Assembly (NCBI RefSeq): GCF_029892105.1
Contig: NZ_JARZAJ010000002.1
Location: 124,001-188,000, forward strand
Direction of reading: 5' to 3'
Length of the DNA: 64,000 nt
From: Kitasatospora sp. GP82
GTDB lineage: Bacteria > Actinomycetota > Actinomycetes > Streptomycetales > Streptomycetaceae
In this document: positions 1-9,149 of the stretch, piece after piece
Layout of the letters: each line of letters starts with the position of its first letter
How positions within the stretch are numbered: position 1 is the first letter of the stretch
The notes under the pieces: generated by a model
Told to the model about the DNA's origin: nothing
The model's database searches: none
What the model saw: only the letters and a program-made list of their open reading frames with translations
Program-made: the position numbers and the translations under genes

Positions 1-78
1 GTTCCGCAGCGGCGGCCGGACGGCAGAATCATGGTCACCGGCGCGAGGCCGGTACCAAGAACCTCGGGGGACCAGACC

Positions 79-546
79 ATGAGCAGCACCGCCGCCACCG
101 CCCAGCCGCAGACCGCCGCCGAAGCGGGTGCCGCCGCCGAGCCGCTGCCGACCGTCGCGGAGATGCAGCTGCCCACCTGGTTCTTCGGCTTCGAGGGTGT
201 CCTGGCCGGTGCCTTCGACATCCTGCACGCCTTCCCCTGGGCCTGGCCCGCGCTGGTCGTCCTCGCCCTCGTCAACATCGGCGTCTCGCTCACCCTGATG
301 CGCAAGCGGCTCAGGCTGGCGAAGATGCTGTGGCGCGGCAAGGGCACCCGCAAGGTCGCCTTCATGCTGCTCGGCCTGCGGCTCGGCAGCCACGCCCTGC
401 TCGCCATGATCGGCATCGCCGTGACCTCCGTCCTGGTCCACGTCGCCTTCGCCGTGGTGATGGCTGCACTGACGGTGGGTCTGCTCGCCTACACCCAGCG
501 GACCGCCCTGCGTGCCCTGGTCACCGCCGGCAAGATCACCGCCTGA
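79..546 (+). CDS. Small integral membrane protein, function unknown
   Basis: A 155-residue protein. The ATG at 79 is preferred over the ATG at 31 because a purine-rich CGGGGG stretch lies about 9 bases upstream of it. After an Ala/Pro-rich N-terminus (residues 1-45) come hydrophobic stretches at about 60-80 and two or more near 105-140, separated by a basic loop rich in Arg/Lys (KRLRLAK). Three to four membrane helices with a positive loop suggest a cytoplasmic-membrane protein. I do not recognise a named family, and no partner gene is apparent. Confidence 0.6.
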   Translation: MSSTAATAQPQTAAEAGAAAEPLPTVAEMQLPTWFFGFEGVLAGAFDILHAFPWAWPALVVLALVNIGVSLTLMRKRLRLAKMLWRGKGTRKVAFMLLGLRLGSHALLAMIGIAVTSVLVHVAFAVVMAALTVGLLAYTQRTALRALVTAGKITA

Positions 547-697
547 GCCCCGCAACCGCCGAGCCCCCGCAGCCCCAGGACCCTCGCAGCCCGGGTGCCC
601 ACCAGGCACCCGGGCACTCGCCCGTCTCCGGCGCCTGGACGCACCGGGGCTATTGCGCGAGATCTCCCGCCCCAGCCGGGCACCGGCCGGGCGGGCC

Positions 698-786
698 GAA
701 GCCGATCGCAGCTGTGAGGTCCTTGACGTCGGCAAGGAAGACCGGGGCGCCCTGGGCCGAGAGCTGTTCGGCGATCAGCACGGAGC
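698..786 (-). pseudogene. Fragment resembling a HerA-like (DUF853) ATPase
   Basis: On the minus strand this stretch reads SVLIAEQLSAQGAPVFLAD followed by VKDLTAAIGFGPPG. That closely resembles the segment just after the Walker A motif of HerA-type DUF853 ATPases, where a Leu/Ile-AEQLSA-G-PVFLAD-KGD pattern is usual. No Walker A, Walker B or start is present on either side, and the frame soon degenerates. I read it as a decayed remnant. The rest of the 547-886 gap holds nothing I can support. Confidence 0.35.
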
Positions 787-886
787 GACAAAAAAGACAT
801 CTCTCATGAAATCGCCTCATCCGTCCGCTCGCAGGGCCTCGTCGCGCTTGCTGTGCCTGCGGGCAGCGTGACGGTACGCTTTCCGT

Positions 887-1183
887 GTGATCTTCAAGCG
901 CATCGGCAATGGACGGCCGTACCCGGATCACGGCCGGATCAGCACCCGCGAGTGGGCGGACGTAGCGCCGCGCCCGGTGCGGCTGGACCAGCTGGTGACC
1001 ACCAAGGGACAGTTGGACCTCGAAACCCTGCTGGCCGAGGACTCCACCTTCTACGGGGACCTGTTCGCCCACGTAGTGAAGTGGCACGGCGACCTCTACC
1101 TGGAGGACGGGCTGCACCGGGCGGTGCGGGCTGCCCTGCAGCAGCGCCAGGTGCTGCACGCACGCGTGCTCGAAATGGACTGA
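887..1183 (+). CDS. Conserved small protein (VapB-like antitoxin annotation)
   Basis: A 98-residue acidic/basic soluble protein starting at GTG. From memory, near-identical proteins (IFKRIGNGRPYPDHGR near the N-terminus, LDLETLLAEDSTFYGDLFAH in the centre) are highly conserved in streptomycetes and often carry a 'type II toxin-antitoxin VapB family' label. No PIN-domain toxin sits beside it, so an antitoxin role is doubtful. It precedes the LytR C-terminal-domain gene, an order I believe is conserved in the genus. Function unproven. Confidence 0.75.
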   Translation: MIFKRIGNGRPYPDHGRISTREWADVAPRPVRLDQLVTTKGQLDLETLLAEDSTFYGDLFAHVVKWHGDLYLEDGLHRAVRAALQQRQVLHARVLEMD

Positions 1184-1460
1184 ACCCGAAGGGGGAGAGC
1201 GGGGATCGAACGCGAACCGAACGGCGCTGCCGTGCGTCCTGAGCATCAGTCATCGCCGGTGGCGAGCACTCGGGGCTCCGGTACATCCTTTCGAGTGCCC
1301 GCATACTCCAGATGATGATCATTTAGTACCTTCGCGGCCACTCTGGCACTAATCTGCTGAGTACGGCCGAACTGTCCGGCGGTCGCCACCCTCCGGCCGA
1401 AGATCCGTCGCTGGCCGTACCCATCACCGAGCCTGCCCTGGCACGAGGGGGAGACTGACT

Positions 1461-2189
1461 GTGAGCATGTTGACTCCGCAGGGGTTGAAGGGGAAGCAGT
1501 ACCGGATCACCGGTAACTCCTACCCCCGCCTCGGACGCCCGCCGCGCAAGAGCCGCAAGGTGCTCGCCGTGATCGGCGCGGTCCTCGCACTGGCCCTGAT
1601 CGCGCTCGGCGGCGTGCAGCTGGTGGGCATCTTCAGCGGCAGGACCAAGCCCTCCAGCTCCCAGGCCTGCGCCTCCCCCGCCGCCGGCAAGCCGCTCGCC
1701 GCGCCGGCCTCCGGCTCCGCGTCCGGCTCGGGATCACCCGCCGCCTCCGGATCACCCGCCGCCTCCCAGAGCCCCGCGAGCGCTCCGGCCGCCCCCGCCG
1801 CCACGAGCACCGCCGTCCCGCAGCCGCAGGCCGTCACGGTGAACGTCTACAACGCCACCGCCAAGGCCGGCCTCGCCGCGCGCACGGCGGACGAGCTGAA
1901 GAAGCGTGGCTTCACCATCGGCAAGGTCGGCAACGCGCCGAGCGCGATGGACAAGAAGGTGCCCGGCACCGTCCAGGTGATCAGCGGCCCGGCCGGGATC
2001 GGCGCGGCCACCCTGCTCGGCTCCCAGGCCGCCGGCTCCGCCGCCACCACGGACAGCCGGACCGACGCGAGCGTGGACTTCGTACTGGGCGACACCTTCG
2101 CCGCCCTGCTGGACCCGACCCAGGCGGCCACCGCCCTCGAAGCGGCGACCAAGCCATCCCCGGCCGCCTCGGCCCCGGGCAACTGCTGA
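1461..2189 (+). CDS. LytR C-terminal domain membrane-anchored protein
   Basis: A 242-residue protein starting at GTG, with an in-frame ATG two codons later. A basic N-terminus is followed by one membrane helix at about 34-56 and a Ser/Ala/Pro/Gly-rich linker (about 68-120) with short repeats. A LytR_C-type domain (about 124-225, beginning VTVNVYNATAKAGLAARTAD) completes it. The topology is a short cytoplasmic tail with the domain outside the membrane, consistent with an envelope role. Its catalytic LCP domain is absent, as in many stand-alone LytR_C proteins. It converges on upp through a strong shared terminator. Confidence 0.8.
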   Translation: MSMLTPQGLKGKQYRITGNSYPRLGRPPRKSRKVLAVIGAVLALALIALGGVQLVGIFSGRTKPSSSQACASPAAGKPLAAPASGSASGSGSPAASGSPAASQSPASAPAAPAATSTAVPQPQAVTVNVYNATAKAGLAARTADELKKRGFTIGKVGNAPSAMDKKVPGTVQVISGPAGIGAATLLGSQAAGSAATTDSRTDASVDFVLGDTFAALLDPTQAATALEAATKPSPAASAPGNC

Positions 2190-2207
2190 CACACACCCGC
2201 AGACGCG

Positions 2208-2252
2208 GCACGCGAAGGGGCCCCGGTCCAGTACCGGGGCCCCTTCGCGTGC
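2208..2252. terminator. Bidirectional terminator between LytR_C gene and upp
   Basis: A near-perfect inverted repeat (left arm begins GCACGCGAAGGGGCCCCGGT, right arm is its complement) with a 4-5 base loop lies exactly between two convergent genes. Confidence 0.85.
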
Positions 2253-2280
2253 GTCTGTGCGCCGGGCTGTACGCCCTGGG

Positions 2281-2916
2281 TCAGCCCGCCGTGCCGTAGA
2301 GGCGGTCGCCCGCGTCGCCCAGGCCGGGGACGATGTAGCCGTTCTCGTTGAGCCGCTCGTCGACGGCGGCCGTCACCACGGTGACGGGCAGGCCCGCCAG
2401 CTCCTTCTCCATCACCGCGACGCCCTCCGGCGCGGCCAGCAGCACCACGGCGGTGACGTCGGTGGCACCCCGGGCGATCAGCATCCTGATCGCCGCGACC
2501 AGCGTGCCACCGGTGGCCAGCATCGGGTCGAGGACATAGACCTGGCGGCCGGAGAGGTCGTCCGGCATCCGGGTGGCGTAGGTGGACGCCTCCAGCGTCT
2601 CCTCGTTGCGCACCATGCCGAGGAACCCGACCTCCGCGGTCGGCAGCAGCCGGGTCATACCGTCCAGCATGCCGAGCCCGGCGCGCAGGATCGGCACCAC
2701 CAGCGGGCGCGGGTAGCTCAACCGGGTTCCGGTGGTCACGGCGACCGGTGTGGTGATTTCCACCTGGTCGGTCCTGACGTCCCGGGTGGCCTCGTAGGCG
2801 AGCAGGGTGACCAGCTCGTCGGTCAGGCGCCGGAAGGTCGGCGAGTCGGTGCGCTCGTCGCGCAGGGTGGAGAGCTTGTGAGCGACCAGCGGGTGGTCGA
2901 CGACGTGGAGACGCAT
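2281..2916 (-). CDS. upp: Uracil phosphoribosyltransferase
   Basis: A 211-residue cytoplasmic pyrimidine-salvage enzyme that converts uracil and PRPP to UMP and diphosphate. The PRPP-binding loop is visible as [11 protein letters not shown] (about 124-134), and the uracil-binding C-terminal region as [13 protein letters not shown] (about 194-206). Length matches the family. The start [15 protein letters not shown] is the usual actinobacterial N-terminus. The neighbours (tadA operon to the right, LytR_C to the left) fit a conserved streptomycete core locus. Confidence 0.97.
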   Translation of the reverse strand: MRLHVVDHPLVAHKLSTLRDERTDSPTFRRLTDELVTLLAYEATRDVRTDQVEITTPVAVTTGTRLSYPRPLVVPILRAGLGMLDGMTRLLPTAEVGFLGMVRNEETLEASTYATRMPDDLSGRQVYVLDPMLATGGTLVAAIRMLIARGATDVTAVVLLAAPEGVAVMEKELAGLPVTVVTAAVDERLNENGYIVPGLGDAGDRLYGTAG

Positions 2917-3021
2917 GGTTCGACGATAACGGGCTCGGGCACATACGTACGACCCGCCGCGAACCTCCGGCAATGTCCGAACCGAGACCTTTTCTGTGGT
3001 ATCAACCGAACACTTCTGGGA

Positions 3022-3237
3022 ATGTCGCACCTTATGAAGAGCAACCCGGACCCCGGGCCCGGCTCGACAGACGAGTCCCCGGCCGCACCCGAGACCCCGG
3101 CGGAGCGCCGCAGACGGCGCGCCGTCTTTCTGCGCGAGCTCGCGGAGGCACGCGAGCTGCGTGAGCGGGTGCAGCCCCGTCGCACCAAGGAGCGCCGTAT
3201 GCGTGAAGCAATGCGAATGCGAACCTTCCGCATCTGA
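3022..3237 (+). CDS. Small basic conserved protein, function unknown
   Basis: A 71-residue protein: an acidic/Pro-rich first third, then an Arg/Glu-rich amphipathic helix region ([20 protein letters not shown]) and a basic tail ending [13 protein letters not shown] recall homologues with this same tail in Streptomyces next to upp. The start could be the ATG at 3022 or at 3034; neither has a strong ribosome-binding site. The charge pattern suggests a nucleic-acid or protein-binding helix, but no function is known to me. Confidence 0.65.
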   Translation: MSHLMKSNPDPGPGSTDESPAAPETPAERRRRRAVFLRELAEARELRERVQPRRTKERRMREAMRMRTFRI

Positions 3238-3445
3238 CGGACCTGCCGCCGATCGGTCGGCGCTCGGTCGGCCATTCCGACACGACCTGCAAAGACGCGC
3301 TGCCGAACACCCCCCGCAGCGGCAGCCTTTCTGTCACGATGCCGGTGGGACGGTCCGAACAGCGGACCGCCTCTGGCGCGGGGGCGGCCAGACCGCGTTC
3401 GCCCGAGATCGCCTACAGCCGAGACCAATCTTGGGAGTGTCCCTG

Positions 3446-4027
3446 GTGGCGTACTTCGCTGCAGTGCTTGCTCGCACCGATGGCGGGTGGGATGTGAGCG
3501 AGACAGAGCTAGACGACGTCGAGACCTTGGCCGATCTGGCCGACCTGGCCCGCGAGGCCGCCCAGGACGACGACAGCGTCCTGGTCTTCATCGAACAGGA
3601 AGACTCGTGGTTCGCCGTCATCCGGGTGGACGGCGAGGACGACCCCCGGATCTTCGTCTCCGACGGCGCGGCCGCGGCCCGCAGCTCGTACGGCTCGGTG
3701 CTCACCGACGAGCTGGTGGAACGGGTCGGCGACAGCGACTTCGACGACGATTTCGACGCCCTGGTGTCGGAGCTGGACGAGGAGGACGCCGAGAGCCAGA
3801 CCGACGGCCAGGCGGACGAGGAGGACGAGGAGGAGGACGACCGGGCCGCCGCCGGTCCGGGCGGGGTTCCGGTCGGCCCGCTCGGCGACTGTGAGCTGCT
3901 GGCCGACCTCGGTGTCGCCGCCCGTGAACTGCTCGACCTCAGCGGGGAGGGCGCCGTGCCCGGCGACGCACTCACCGAGATCGCCGAGGCGCTCGGCTGC
4001 GGCGAGGTGCTGGAGGCGGTGCGATAG
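3446..4027 (+). CDS. tRNA adenosine deaminase-associated protein
   Basis: A 193-residue strongly acidic protein lying 5' of tadA. The GTG at 3446 is chosen because GGGAG lies 8 bases upstream; a GTG at 3437 is the alternative. It shows the family's features: an N-terminal sensor-like fold (about 1-100), an Asp/Glu-rich central stretch (about 108-140), and a conserved C-terminal helical part (LADLGVAARELLDLSGEGAV). It matches the tRNA adenosine deaminase-associated family known from actinobacteria. Its 12-30 base spacing to tadA implies co-transcription. Biochemical role unknown. Confidence 0.85.
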   Translation: MAYFAAVLARTDGGWDVSETELDDVETLADLADLAREAAQDDDSVLVFIEQEDSWFAVIRVDGEDDPRIFVSDGAAAARSSYGSVLTDELVERVGDSDFDDDFDALVSELDEEDAESQTDGQADEEDEEEDDRAAAGPGGVPVGPLGDCELLADLGVAARELLDLSGEGAVPGDALTEIAEALGCGEVLEAVR

Positions 4028-4056
4028 CGGCCCCACCGGTGTCCGACACTGGTGCC

Positions 4057-4605
4057 ATGCAGATCGTTCCCCTCCCGGCCCCCGTACGCCCCGATCCGGT
4101 ACGCGACCGCTGGACTGACCTGATGCGCCTCGCCATCGACGAGGCCGCGCTGGCCACCGCCACCGGAGACGTACCGGTCGGGGCGCTCGTGTTCGGGCCC
4201 GACGGCACGGTCATCGGGCGCGGGCACAACGAGCGCGAGGCGGTCGGCGACCCGACCGCCCATGCCGAGATAGTGGCGATCAGGGAGGCCGCGGCGACGT
4301 TGAACGCGGCCGCGCGCAGCGCGTCGGACCAGGACGGCGGTGAGCGGCGGGCGGGCGAGTGGCGGCTCGGCGGCTGCACCCTGGTGGTGACGCTGGAGCC
4401 GTGCACCATGTGCGCGGGCGCGATCGTGCTCTCCCGCCTCGACCGGGTCGTCTACGGCGCACTGGACGAGAAGGCCGGTGCCGCCGGTTCGCTCTTCGAC
4501 GTGGTCCGCGACCGGCGCCTCAACCACCGCCCCGAGGTCATCCCCGGTGTGCTGGCCGAGGACTGCGCCGAGCAGCTGCGCGACTTCTTCGACACCCAGC
4601 GCTGA
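4057..4605 (+). CDS. tadA: tRNA-specific adenosine deaminase TadA
   Basis: A 182-residue zinc deaminase that converts the wobble adenosine-34 of tRNA-Arg(ACG) to inosine. The cytidine/deoxycytidylate deaminase motifs HAE (with catalytic Glu) and PCTMC (zinc Cys pair) are both present. A hydrophilic insertion of about 20 residues lies between them. The start is ambiguous: GTG at 4039 gives six more residues, and neither start has a clear ribosome-binding site. Two copies of its substrate tRNA-Arg(ACG) are encoded further right in this window. Confidence 0.93.
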   Translation: MQIVPLPAPVRPDPVRDRWTDLMRLAIDEAALATATGDVPVGALVFGPDGTVIGRGHNEREAVGDPTAHAEIVAIREAAATLNAAARSASDQDGGERRAGEWRLGGCTLVVTLEPCTMCAGAIVLSRLDRVVYGALDEKAGAAGSLFDVVRDRRLNHRPEVIPGVLAEDCAEQLRDFFDTQR

Positions 4606-4661
4606 GTGCTCCCCGGATACGGATTTCGTTCCGGCCGGACCCGTCCGGTAGAGTCTCCCTC

Positions 4662-4748
4662 GGTAGCGTGTCCGAGCGGCCAAAGGAGCACGCCTCGAAA
4701 GCGTGTGTGGGGGCAACTCCACCGTGGGTTCGAATCCCACCGCTACCG
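4662..4748 (+). tRNA. tRNA-Ser(CGA)
   Basis: An 87-base class II tRNA. The acceptor stem pairs GGTAGCG with CGCTACC. The anticodon loop is CTCGAAA, giving anticodon CGA. A long variable arm and a GGTTCGAATCC T-loop are present. CCA follows directly in the genome. A strong hairpin terminator lies just downstream. Confidence 0.97.
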
Positions 4749-4769
4749 CCATGAGCAGTAACGATGATG

Positions 4770-4797
4770 AGCCCGGACTGTGACAGTCCGGGCTCAT
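4770..4797 (+). terminator. Terminator after tRNA-Ser(CGA)
   Basis: Hairpin with stem GAGCCCGGACTG / AGTCCGGGCTC and a GTGAC-type loop, 21 bases after the tRNA. Confidence 0.8.
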
Positions 4798-4874
4798 TGT
4801 CATATATCCGGGGCCTCTATGCTGATCCCCGCATCGTCAGCACAGGGCGGGCGTGCAAGAGGGAGGAACCCGCT

Positions 4875-5051
4875 ATGGAGAGCCAGATCGTTCACAAGGC
4901 CGCATTCCTGCTGCACGAGTGCAACGAGCCGGAGCAGGTCGTGGTGCAGCGGCTCAAGGAGTACTTCCCGGGCCTGAGCCTGATCGAGCGCGAGCGCTAC
5001 GTCTCCGAGGCCTGGGACCAGGTGCACGGCCAGGGCGTCCCGGAGGCGTAA
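4875..5051 (+). CDS. Small conserved protein, function unknown
   Basis: A 58-residue soluble protein with a good GGGAGGA ribosome-binding site. Its sequence (MESQIVHKAAFLLHECNEPE then a helical amphipathic remainder) has no motif I can name. It stands alone between the tRNA terminator and a long hairpin, so it is probably monocistronic. Length and coding bias support a real gene. Confidence 0.65.
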   Translation: MESQIVHKAAFLLHECNEPEQVVVQRLKEYFPGLSLIERERYVSEAWDQVHGQGVPEA

Positions 5052-5109
5052 GGCCCCGCGGCGCAGGCAGCGGCGACCTGCCCGCCGGCCTGCCGGCCGA
5101 CACGAGAAT

Positions 5110-5161
5110 GGCTCCGCACTCGTCCGGGCTTTGACCACCATTGCCCGGCGAGTGCGGAGCC
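5110..5161 (+). terminator. Hairpin terminator after the 58-residue gene
   Basis: A 13-base perfect stem (GGCTCCGCACTCG with its complement) and a 26-base internal segment lie 58 bases downstream of the stop at 5051. The remainder of the 5162-5519 gap contains no gene I can support. Confidence 0.7.
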
Positions 5162-5519
5162 GTTTCGCGACCGGTGTCGGTCTCGGAGGGGGAGCGACCC
5201 CGGGGGGACGGGCCGCTCCCCCGGCGGAGGTCCCACAACCGGTGCCGCATCGGGGGGAAGCCACGGCACCCGGTCCCACAGCGGGGAGCTCCGGATCCAC
5301 GCACCGGGGATTCCTGCCAGATCCTCGGTACACAACCCATCGTGCGGCACCGGACGACCCGCGGCATCCGGAGAAAGGGCCCCAGTCCCAGGGACCTTCG
5401 CCCCGCCGGGTGAACGCGCCACTCACCCGATCGGCCATCCGGTGGATAAGCTGCCGAACAGAAGCAGCGGGGCGCCCGGGGTGGGCCGGCGGCCCATGGC
5501 AGGGAGGCAGGCCCGGGCG

Positions 5520-5684
5520 ATGGCGCAGGCGAAGAAGATCGGCACGTATCTCCTGCTCATCTTCGTGATCTACACGATCATCACATCACCCGCCAGGGCG
5601 GCGGAACTGGTGCAGTCGGGGTTCGTGGGGATCTCCGACGCCGCCAAGGCGGTGGGAACCTTCATGACCGGGCTGGTGAGATGA
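5520..5684 (+). CDS. Single-helix small membrane protein
   Basis: About 54 residues. A basic N-terminus (MAQAKKIG) is followed by a membrane helix (TYLLLIFVIYTIITS, about 9-24) and a short hydrophilic/amphipathic tail. Upstream in-frame starts exist (ATG 5496, GTG 5442). ATG 5520 is preferred because AGGGAGG lies upstream, although the spacing is long. Family unknown; it precedes a Dabb protein but with its own 64-base gap. Confidence 0.5.
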   Translation: MAQAKKIGTYLLLIFVIYTIITSPARAAELVQSGFVGISDAAKAVGTFMTGLVR

Positions 5685-5748
5685 CCGGCGCCCGGGGCGG
5701 ATACGGTGGCGGGGTCCGCCCACACCCTCGGCCGCTAGGAGTGGCACC

Positions 5749-6042
5749 GTGATCCGGCACCTGGTCCTGTTCAAGCTCAACGAAGGCGTCAGCAAGGACG
5801 ACGAGCGCGTGCTCGCCGGCGCCAGGTCCTTCGAGGAGCTCGGGTCGCTGATCCCCGAGCTGCGCGAGTGGGAGTGCGGCTGGAACACCACCGAGCGCGA
5901 CATCGCGTACGACTACGCGATCAACAGCCTGGTCGCGGACCGCGAGGCCCTGCAGGCGTACATCGGCCATGAGGCCCACCAGGCTGCGGCCGCACGGTGG
6001 CGTGAGTTCGCCACCTGGGTGATCGCCGACATCGAGGTCTGA
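5749..6042 (+). CDS. Dabb (stress-responsive alpha/beta barrel) protein
   Basis: A 97-residue GTG-started protein beginning MIRHLVLFKLNEGV, the hallmark of Dabb-family ferredoxin-like dimeric barrels. These include stress-induced plant proteins and olivetolic-acid-cyclase-type folds. The conserved His near the N-terminus and the late His/Trp region (YIGHEAHQ) are present. Members act as small cytosolic dimers; the substrate here is unknown. It lies upstream of a SigB/SigF-type sigma gene, which fits a stress-response setting by context only. Confidence 0.85.
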   Translation: MIRHLVLFKLNEGVSKDDERVLAGARSFEELGSLIPELREWECGWNTTERDIAYDYAINSLVADREALQAYIGHEAHQAAAARWREFATWVIADIEV

Positions 6043-6298
6043 GGCACCGCCCGCAGGACAGATCGTATCCAAACGACCCTTTGGCCCCCCGACTCCGCGA
6101 CGAGCCGGGGGGCTTCTGCATGCCCGTGGAACCGCCGGCAATCAGCCAACACGCCTCGATGCGGTACTTGCCGGGACTATGCACGACTTGTGATGCTATG
6201 ACCGGTTTTGCCGGATCTGATGGGGTGGTGGGGCGACCCAAGCAACCACGCAGAAGCGACTCGACCGCAGGACTCGACCAAGGGAGGGGTGACGTTCC

Positions 6299-7132
6299 AT
6301 GCGGATCCAGGACAGCACGCCGGAGGCCGGCGAGGAGGGGTCACCCAAGGACCGCCAGGCCGGTGGGCGCGGCTCGGTGGACGTCCGGACGCTGACCCGG
6401 GTCCTGTTCGAGCGGCTGACCGAGCTGCCCTCCGACGCCCCCGAGCGCGAACGGGTCCGAGCTGCCCTGATCGAGATCAACATCCCGCTGGTGCGGTACG
6501 CCGCAACGCGCTTCCGCAGCCGCAACGAGCCGATGGACGACATCGTCCAGGTCGGCACGATCGGCCTGATCAACGCGATCGACCGCTTCGACCCGACCCG
6601 CGGGGTGCAGTTCCCGACCTACGCGCTGCCGACCATCCTCGGCGAGATCAAGCGGTACTTCCGCGACAACGTCCGCACCATGCACGTGCCGCGCCGCCTC
6701 CAGGAACTGTGGGTCCAGGTCAGCGGCGCCATGGAGGAGCTGACCGTGATGCACGGGCGGGCACCCAAGGTGCCCGAGATCGCCGCCAACCTGCGGATCC
6801 CCGAGGAGGACGTGCGCGCCTGCCTGGACGCCGGACGGGCCTACAACGCCGCCTCCCTGGAGGCCGCCCAGGAGCACGAGGGCGGCCTGGCCCTGCTGGA
6901 CCGGCTCGGCTACGAGGACTCCGCACTGGCCGATGTCGAGCACCGGGACATGGTCCGCCATCTGCTGGTCCAACTCCCCGAACGGGAGCGGCGGATCATC
7001 ATGCTCCGCTTTTTCGCCAATCTGACACAGTCCCAGATCTCCACCGAACTCGGCATGTCCCAGATGCACGTCTCCCGGCTACTGTCGAGAATCCTCACCC
7101 GCCTGCGGACCGGAAACTCCTGGGAGGAGTGA
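6299..7132 (+). CDS. SigB/SigF/SigG-family RNA polymerase sigma factor (copy 1)
   Basis: A 277-residue alternative sigma factor of the stress/sporulation group. Region 2 is around 60-130 ([20 protein letters not shown], then [19 protein letters not shown]). Region 3 is around 130-200. Region 4 is at 220-275, with the helix-turn-helix [20 protein letters not shown]. It lies 165 bases before a close paralogue, and the pair resembles the sigF-sigN neighbourhood described in Streptomyces (recollection, not tested). Activity in this group is usually controlled by an anti-sigma kinase; none is adjacent, though a RsbW-like ATPase is encoded at about 59.3 kb. Confidence 0.93.
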   Translation: MRIQDSTPEAGEEGSPKDRQAGGRGSVDVRTLTRVLFERLTELPSDAPERERVRAALIEINIPLVRYAATRFRSRNEPMDDIVQVGTIGLINAIDRFDPTRGVQFPTYALPTILGEIKRYFRDNVRTMHVPRRLQELWVQVSGAMEELTVMHGRAPKVPEIAANLRIPEEDVRACLDAGRAYNAASLEAAQEHEGGLALLDRLGYEDSALADVEHRDMVRHLLVQLPERERRIIMLRFFANLTQSQISTELGMSQMHVSRLLSRILTRLRTGNSWEE

Positions 7133-7296
7133 ACCGAACCGAGCAGAGGGGTTGCAGCGCGTTACTACCGCGTGACATCTTGCGACGGTCGGGTTTGCCG
7201 AGACGCGTGTTCCGGTATGGAGCTGGAGGGCCGCCCAGCCGGGAACTGTCGCTCGGTAGTGCCCGTTGTACTGTCAGTCACGAGGGGGTGGGGTGC

Positions 7297-8208
7297 ATGT
7301 CCGCAGAGCTGGGCGCTGCCGCGATCCAGGGCACGACAACAGTCGCCGAGATTCCTGTGCAACAGAGTCATACACCGCCGGTGCCCGGGGTTCAGGCACC
7401 GGGGGCCGTTGCGGAGTTGGCGCCCGACGCCCTGCCCGAGGGCAGGTCGCTGGATACCCGTACGCTCTCCCGTTCGCTCTTCCGGCGGCTGGCCACGCTG
7501 GAGCCCGGCAGCGACGAGCACACCTACGTCAGGGACACCCTGATCGCGCTCAATCTGCCGCTGGTGCGGTACGCCTCGGCGCGCTTCCGCAGCCGCAACG
7601 AGCCGATGGAGGACATCGTCCAGGTCGGCACGATCGGCCTGATCAAGGCGATCGACCGCTTCGACCCGGAGCGCGGGGTGGAGTTCCCGACCTTCGCGAT
7701 GCCGACGGTGGTCGGCGAGATCAAACGCTTCTTCCGGGACACCAGCTGGTCGGTCCGGGTGCCCAGGCGCCTTCAGGAGCTGCGCCTCGCGCTGACCAAG
7801 GCCGGTGACGAGCTCTCCCAGAAGCTGGACCGCTCCCCCACCGTGGCGGAGCTGGCCGCCTTCCTCGGCGTCAGCGAGGAGGACGTGGTCGAGGGCCTGG
7901 CCGTCGGCAATGCCTACACCGCGAGTTCGCTGGACTCGACACCCGGCGAGGAGGAGGGCGAGGGCCCGCTGGCGGACCGGCTCGGCTACGAGGACCTGGC
8001 GCTGGAGGGCGTCGAGTACCGCGAGTCGCTGAAGCCGCTGCTGGCCAAACTGCCCCCGCGCGAGCGGCGGATCATCATGCTGCGGTTCTTCGGCAATCTG
8101 ACGCAGTCCCAGATCGGGGAGGAGATCGGCATCTCGCAGATGCACGTCTCCCGGCTGCTCACCAAGACACTGACCCAGCTGCGGGCCGGACTGATCAGCG
8201 AGAGCTGA
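7297..8208 (+). CDS. SigB/SigF/SigG-family RNA polymerase sigma factor (copy 2)
   Basis: A 303-residue paralogue of the preceding sigma factor, with a longer N-terminal extension (about 65 residues, Ala/Pro-rich). The ATG at 7297 follows a GAGGGGG ribosome-binding site. Region 2 has the same [20 protein letters not shown] core, and region 4 ends with [20 protein letters not shown]. The strongest difference is in region 3 and the extension. Both lie in the same direction and may be separately transcribed. Their recognition helices are similar, so overlapping regulons are possible. Confidence 0.93.
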   Translation: MSAELGAAAIQGTTTVAEIPVQQSHTPPVPGVQAPGAVAELAPDALPEGRSLDTRTLSRSLFRRLATLEPGSDEHTYVRDTLIALNLPLVRYASARFRSRNEPMEDIVQVGTIGLIKAIDRFDPERGVEFPTFAMPTVVGEIKRFFRDTSWSVRVPRRLQELRLALTKAGDELSQKLDRSPTVAELAAFLGVSEEDVVEGLAVGNAYTASSLDSTPGEEEGEGPLADRLGYEDLALEGVEYRESLKPLLAKLPPRERRIIMLRFFGNLTQSQIGEEIGISQMHVSRLLTKTLTQLRAGLISES

Positions 8209-8255
8209 CCGGCCCGGCCCGCAGCGGGCTTCAGTCGGCGGGTTTCAGCCAGGGG

Positions 8256-9149
8256 CTAGTCGGTGAGGAGGTTGCGGCGCAGGCCGTCCAGCACGTCGTC
8301 GTCCAGTCCCAGGCCGTCCCGCCAGAACTCCTCGAAGGAGGCCCAGCCGGTGGCGACCTCCTCGAAGGCCGCCTCCAGGTAGCTGCGCTCCGCACGGAAG
8401 ACCGGGAGCAGCAGGCCGGGGTCCTTCATCAGGCCGCGGGTGCCGAAGCTGTCCACGATGTGCTCGATCAGCGCGGCGGAGCGCTCGTTGGTGAGCAGGT
8501 AGTCCTCGAACACCGTCTCGCGGTCGACGCCGAGGGCGGTGAGCAGCAGGGCGGCGACCCAGCCGGTGCGGTCCTTGCCGGCCGAGCAGTGGAAGAGCAT
8601 CGGCGCGCCGTCGGGCTCGGCGAGCAGGCGGAGCACGGTGGCGAAGCGCCCGCGGGCGACGGGGTCGGTGACGAACCAGCGGTAGAGGCCGACCATCATC
8701 TGCCCGGCCTTGCCGTCCCCGAGGATCGCGCGCTGCTTGTCGGCGTCGCAGTCGGCCAGGGCGTTGCGCATGGCGATGTAGATGTCGAAGTCGGCCGCGA
8801 AGATCGGCACATGGTGCAGGGTCGGGCCGCCCTCTTCGGCGGAGTCCACCGGGGCCAGCAGCTTGGCCTCGTCGGCGCCGTCGAGCTCGGCGACGGGCAG
8901 ACCGGGGATCCGGTCGGGGCCGGCCTCGCGGACCTCCTCCAGGCTGCGCAGGTCGACGACCCGGCGCAGGCCGCTCGCACCGAGGACAGCCAGGTCCTGC
9001 CCGGTGGGCCGGTTCATGGCGTCGGCGCGCAGCGCGATGCCGTGCCGCAGGGTACGACCGTCGCTGGTCCGGTAGCCACCGAGGTCGCGGGCGTTGGCCG
9101 CCCCCTTGAGGCCGAGGCTGCGGGCGGTCTCGGTGGTCTGCTGGGTCAC
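8256..9149 (-). CDS. Protein-tyrosine/serine phosphatase
   Basis: A 297-residue phosphatase of the bacterial Tyr/Ser phosphatase (PTP) family. The P-loop HCSAGKDRTG supplies the catalytic Cys and Arg. The N-terminal NARDLGGYRTSDGR motif typical of this family is present. GTG at 9149 is chosen because GGAGG lies 7 bases upstream. It is cytosolic, and probably acts on phosphoproteins or phosphoinositide-like substrates; the actual substrate is not inferable. It converges on the second sigma gene. Confidence 0.92.
   Translation of the reverse strand: MTQQTTETARSLGLKGAANARDLGGYRTSDGRTLRHGIALRADAMNRPTGQDLAVLGASGLRRVVDLRSLEEVREAGPDRIPGLPVAELDGADEAKLLAPVDSAEEGGPTLHHVPIFAADFDIYIAMRNALADCDADKQRAILGDGKAGQMMVGLYRWFVTDPVARGRFATVLRLLAEPDGAPMLFHCSAGKDRTGWVAALLLTALGVDRETVFEDYLLTNERSAALIEHIVDSFGTRGLMKDPGLLLPVFRAERSYLEAAFEEVATGWASFEEFWRDGLGLDDDVLDGLRRNLLTD

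Noticed and set aside
887..1183. Toxin-antitoxin pair
   Set aside because: The VapB-like protein has no PIN-domain or other toxin gene next to it.
1752..2944. Long minus-strand reading frames overlapping the LytR_C and upp genes
   Set aside because: They are shadows of high-GC coding frames, rich in Arg/Gly/Ala, without ribosome-binding sites or recognisable motifs.
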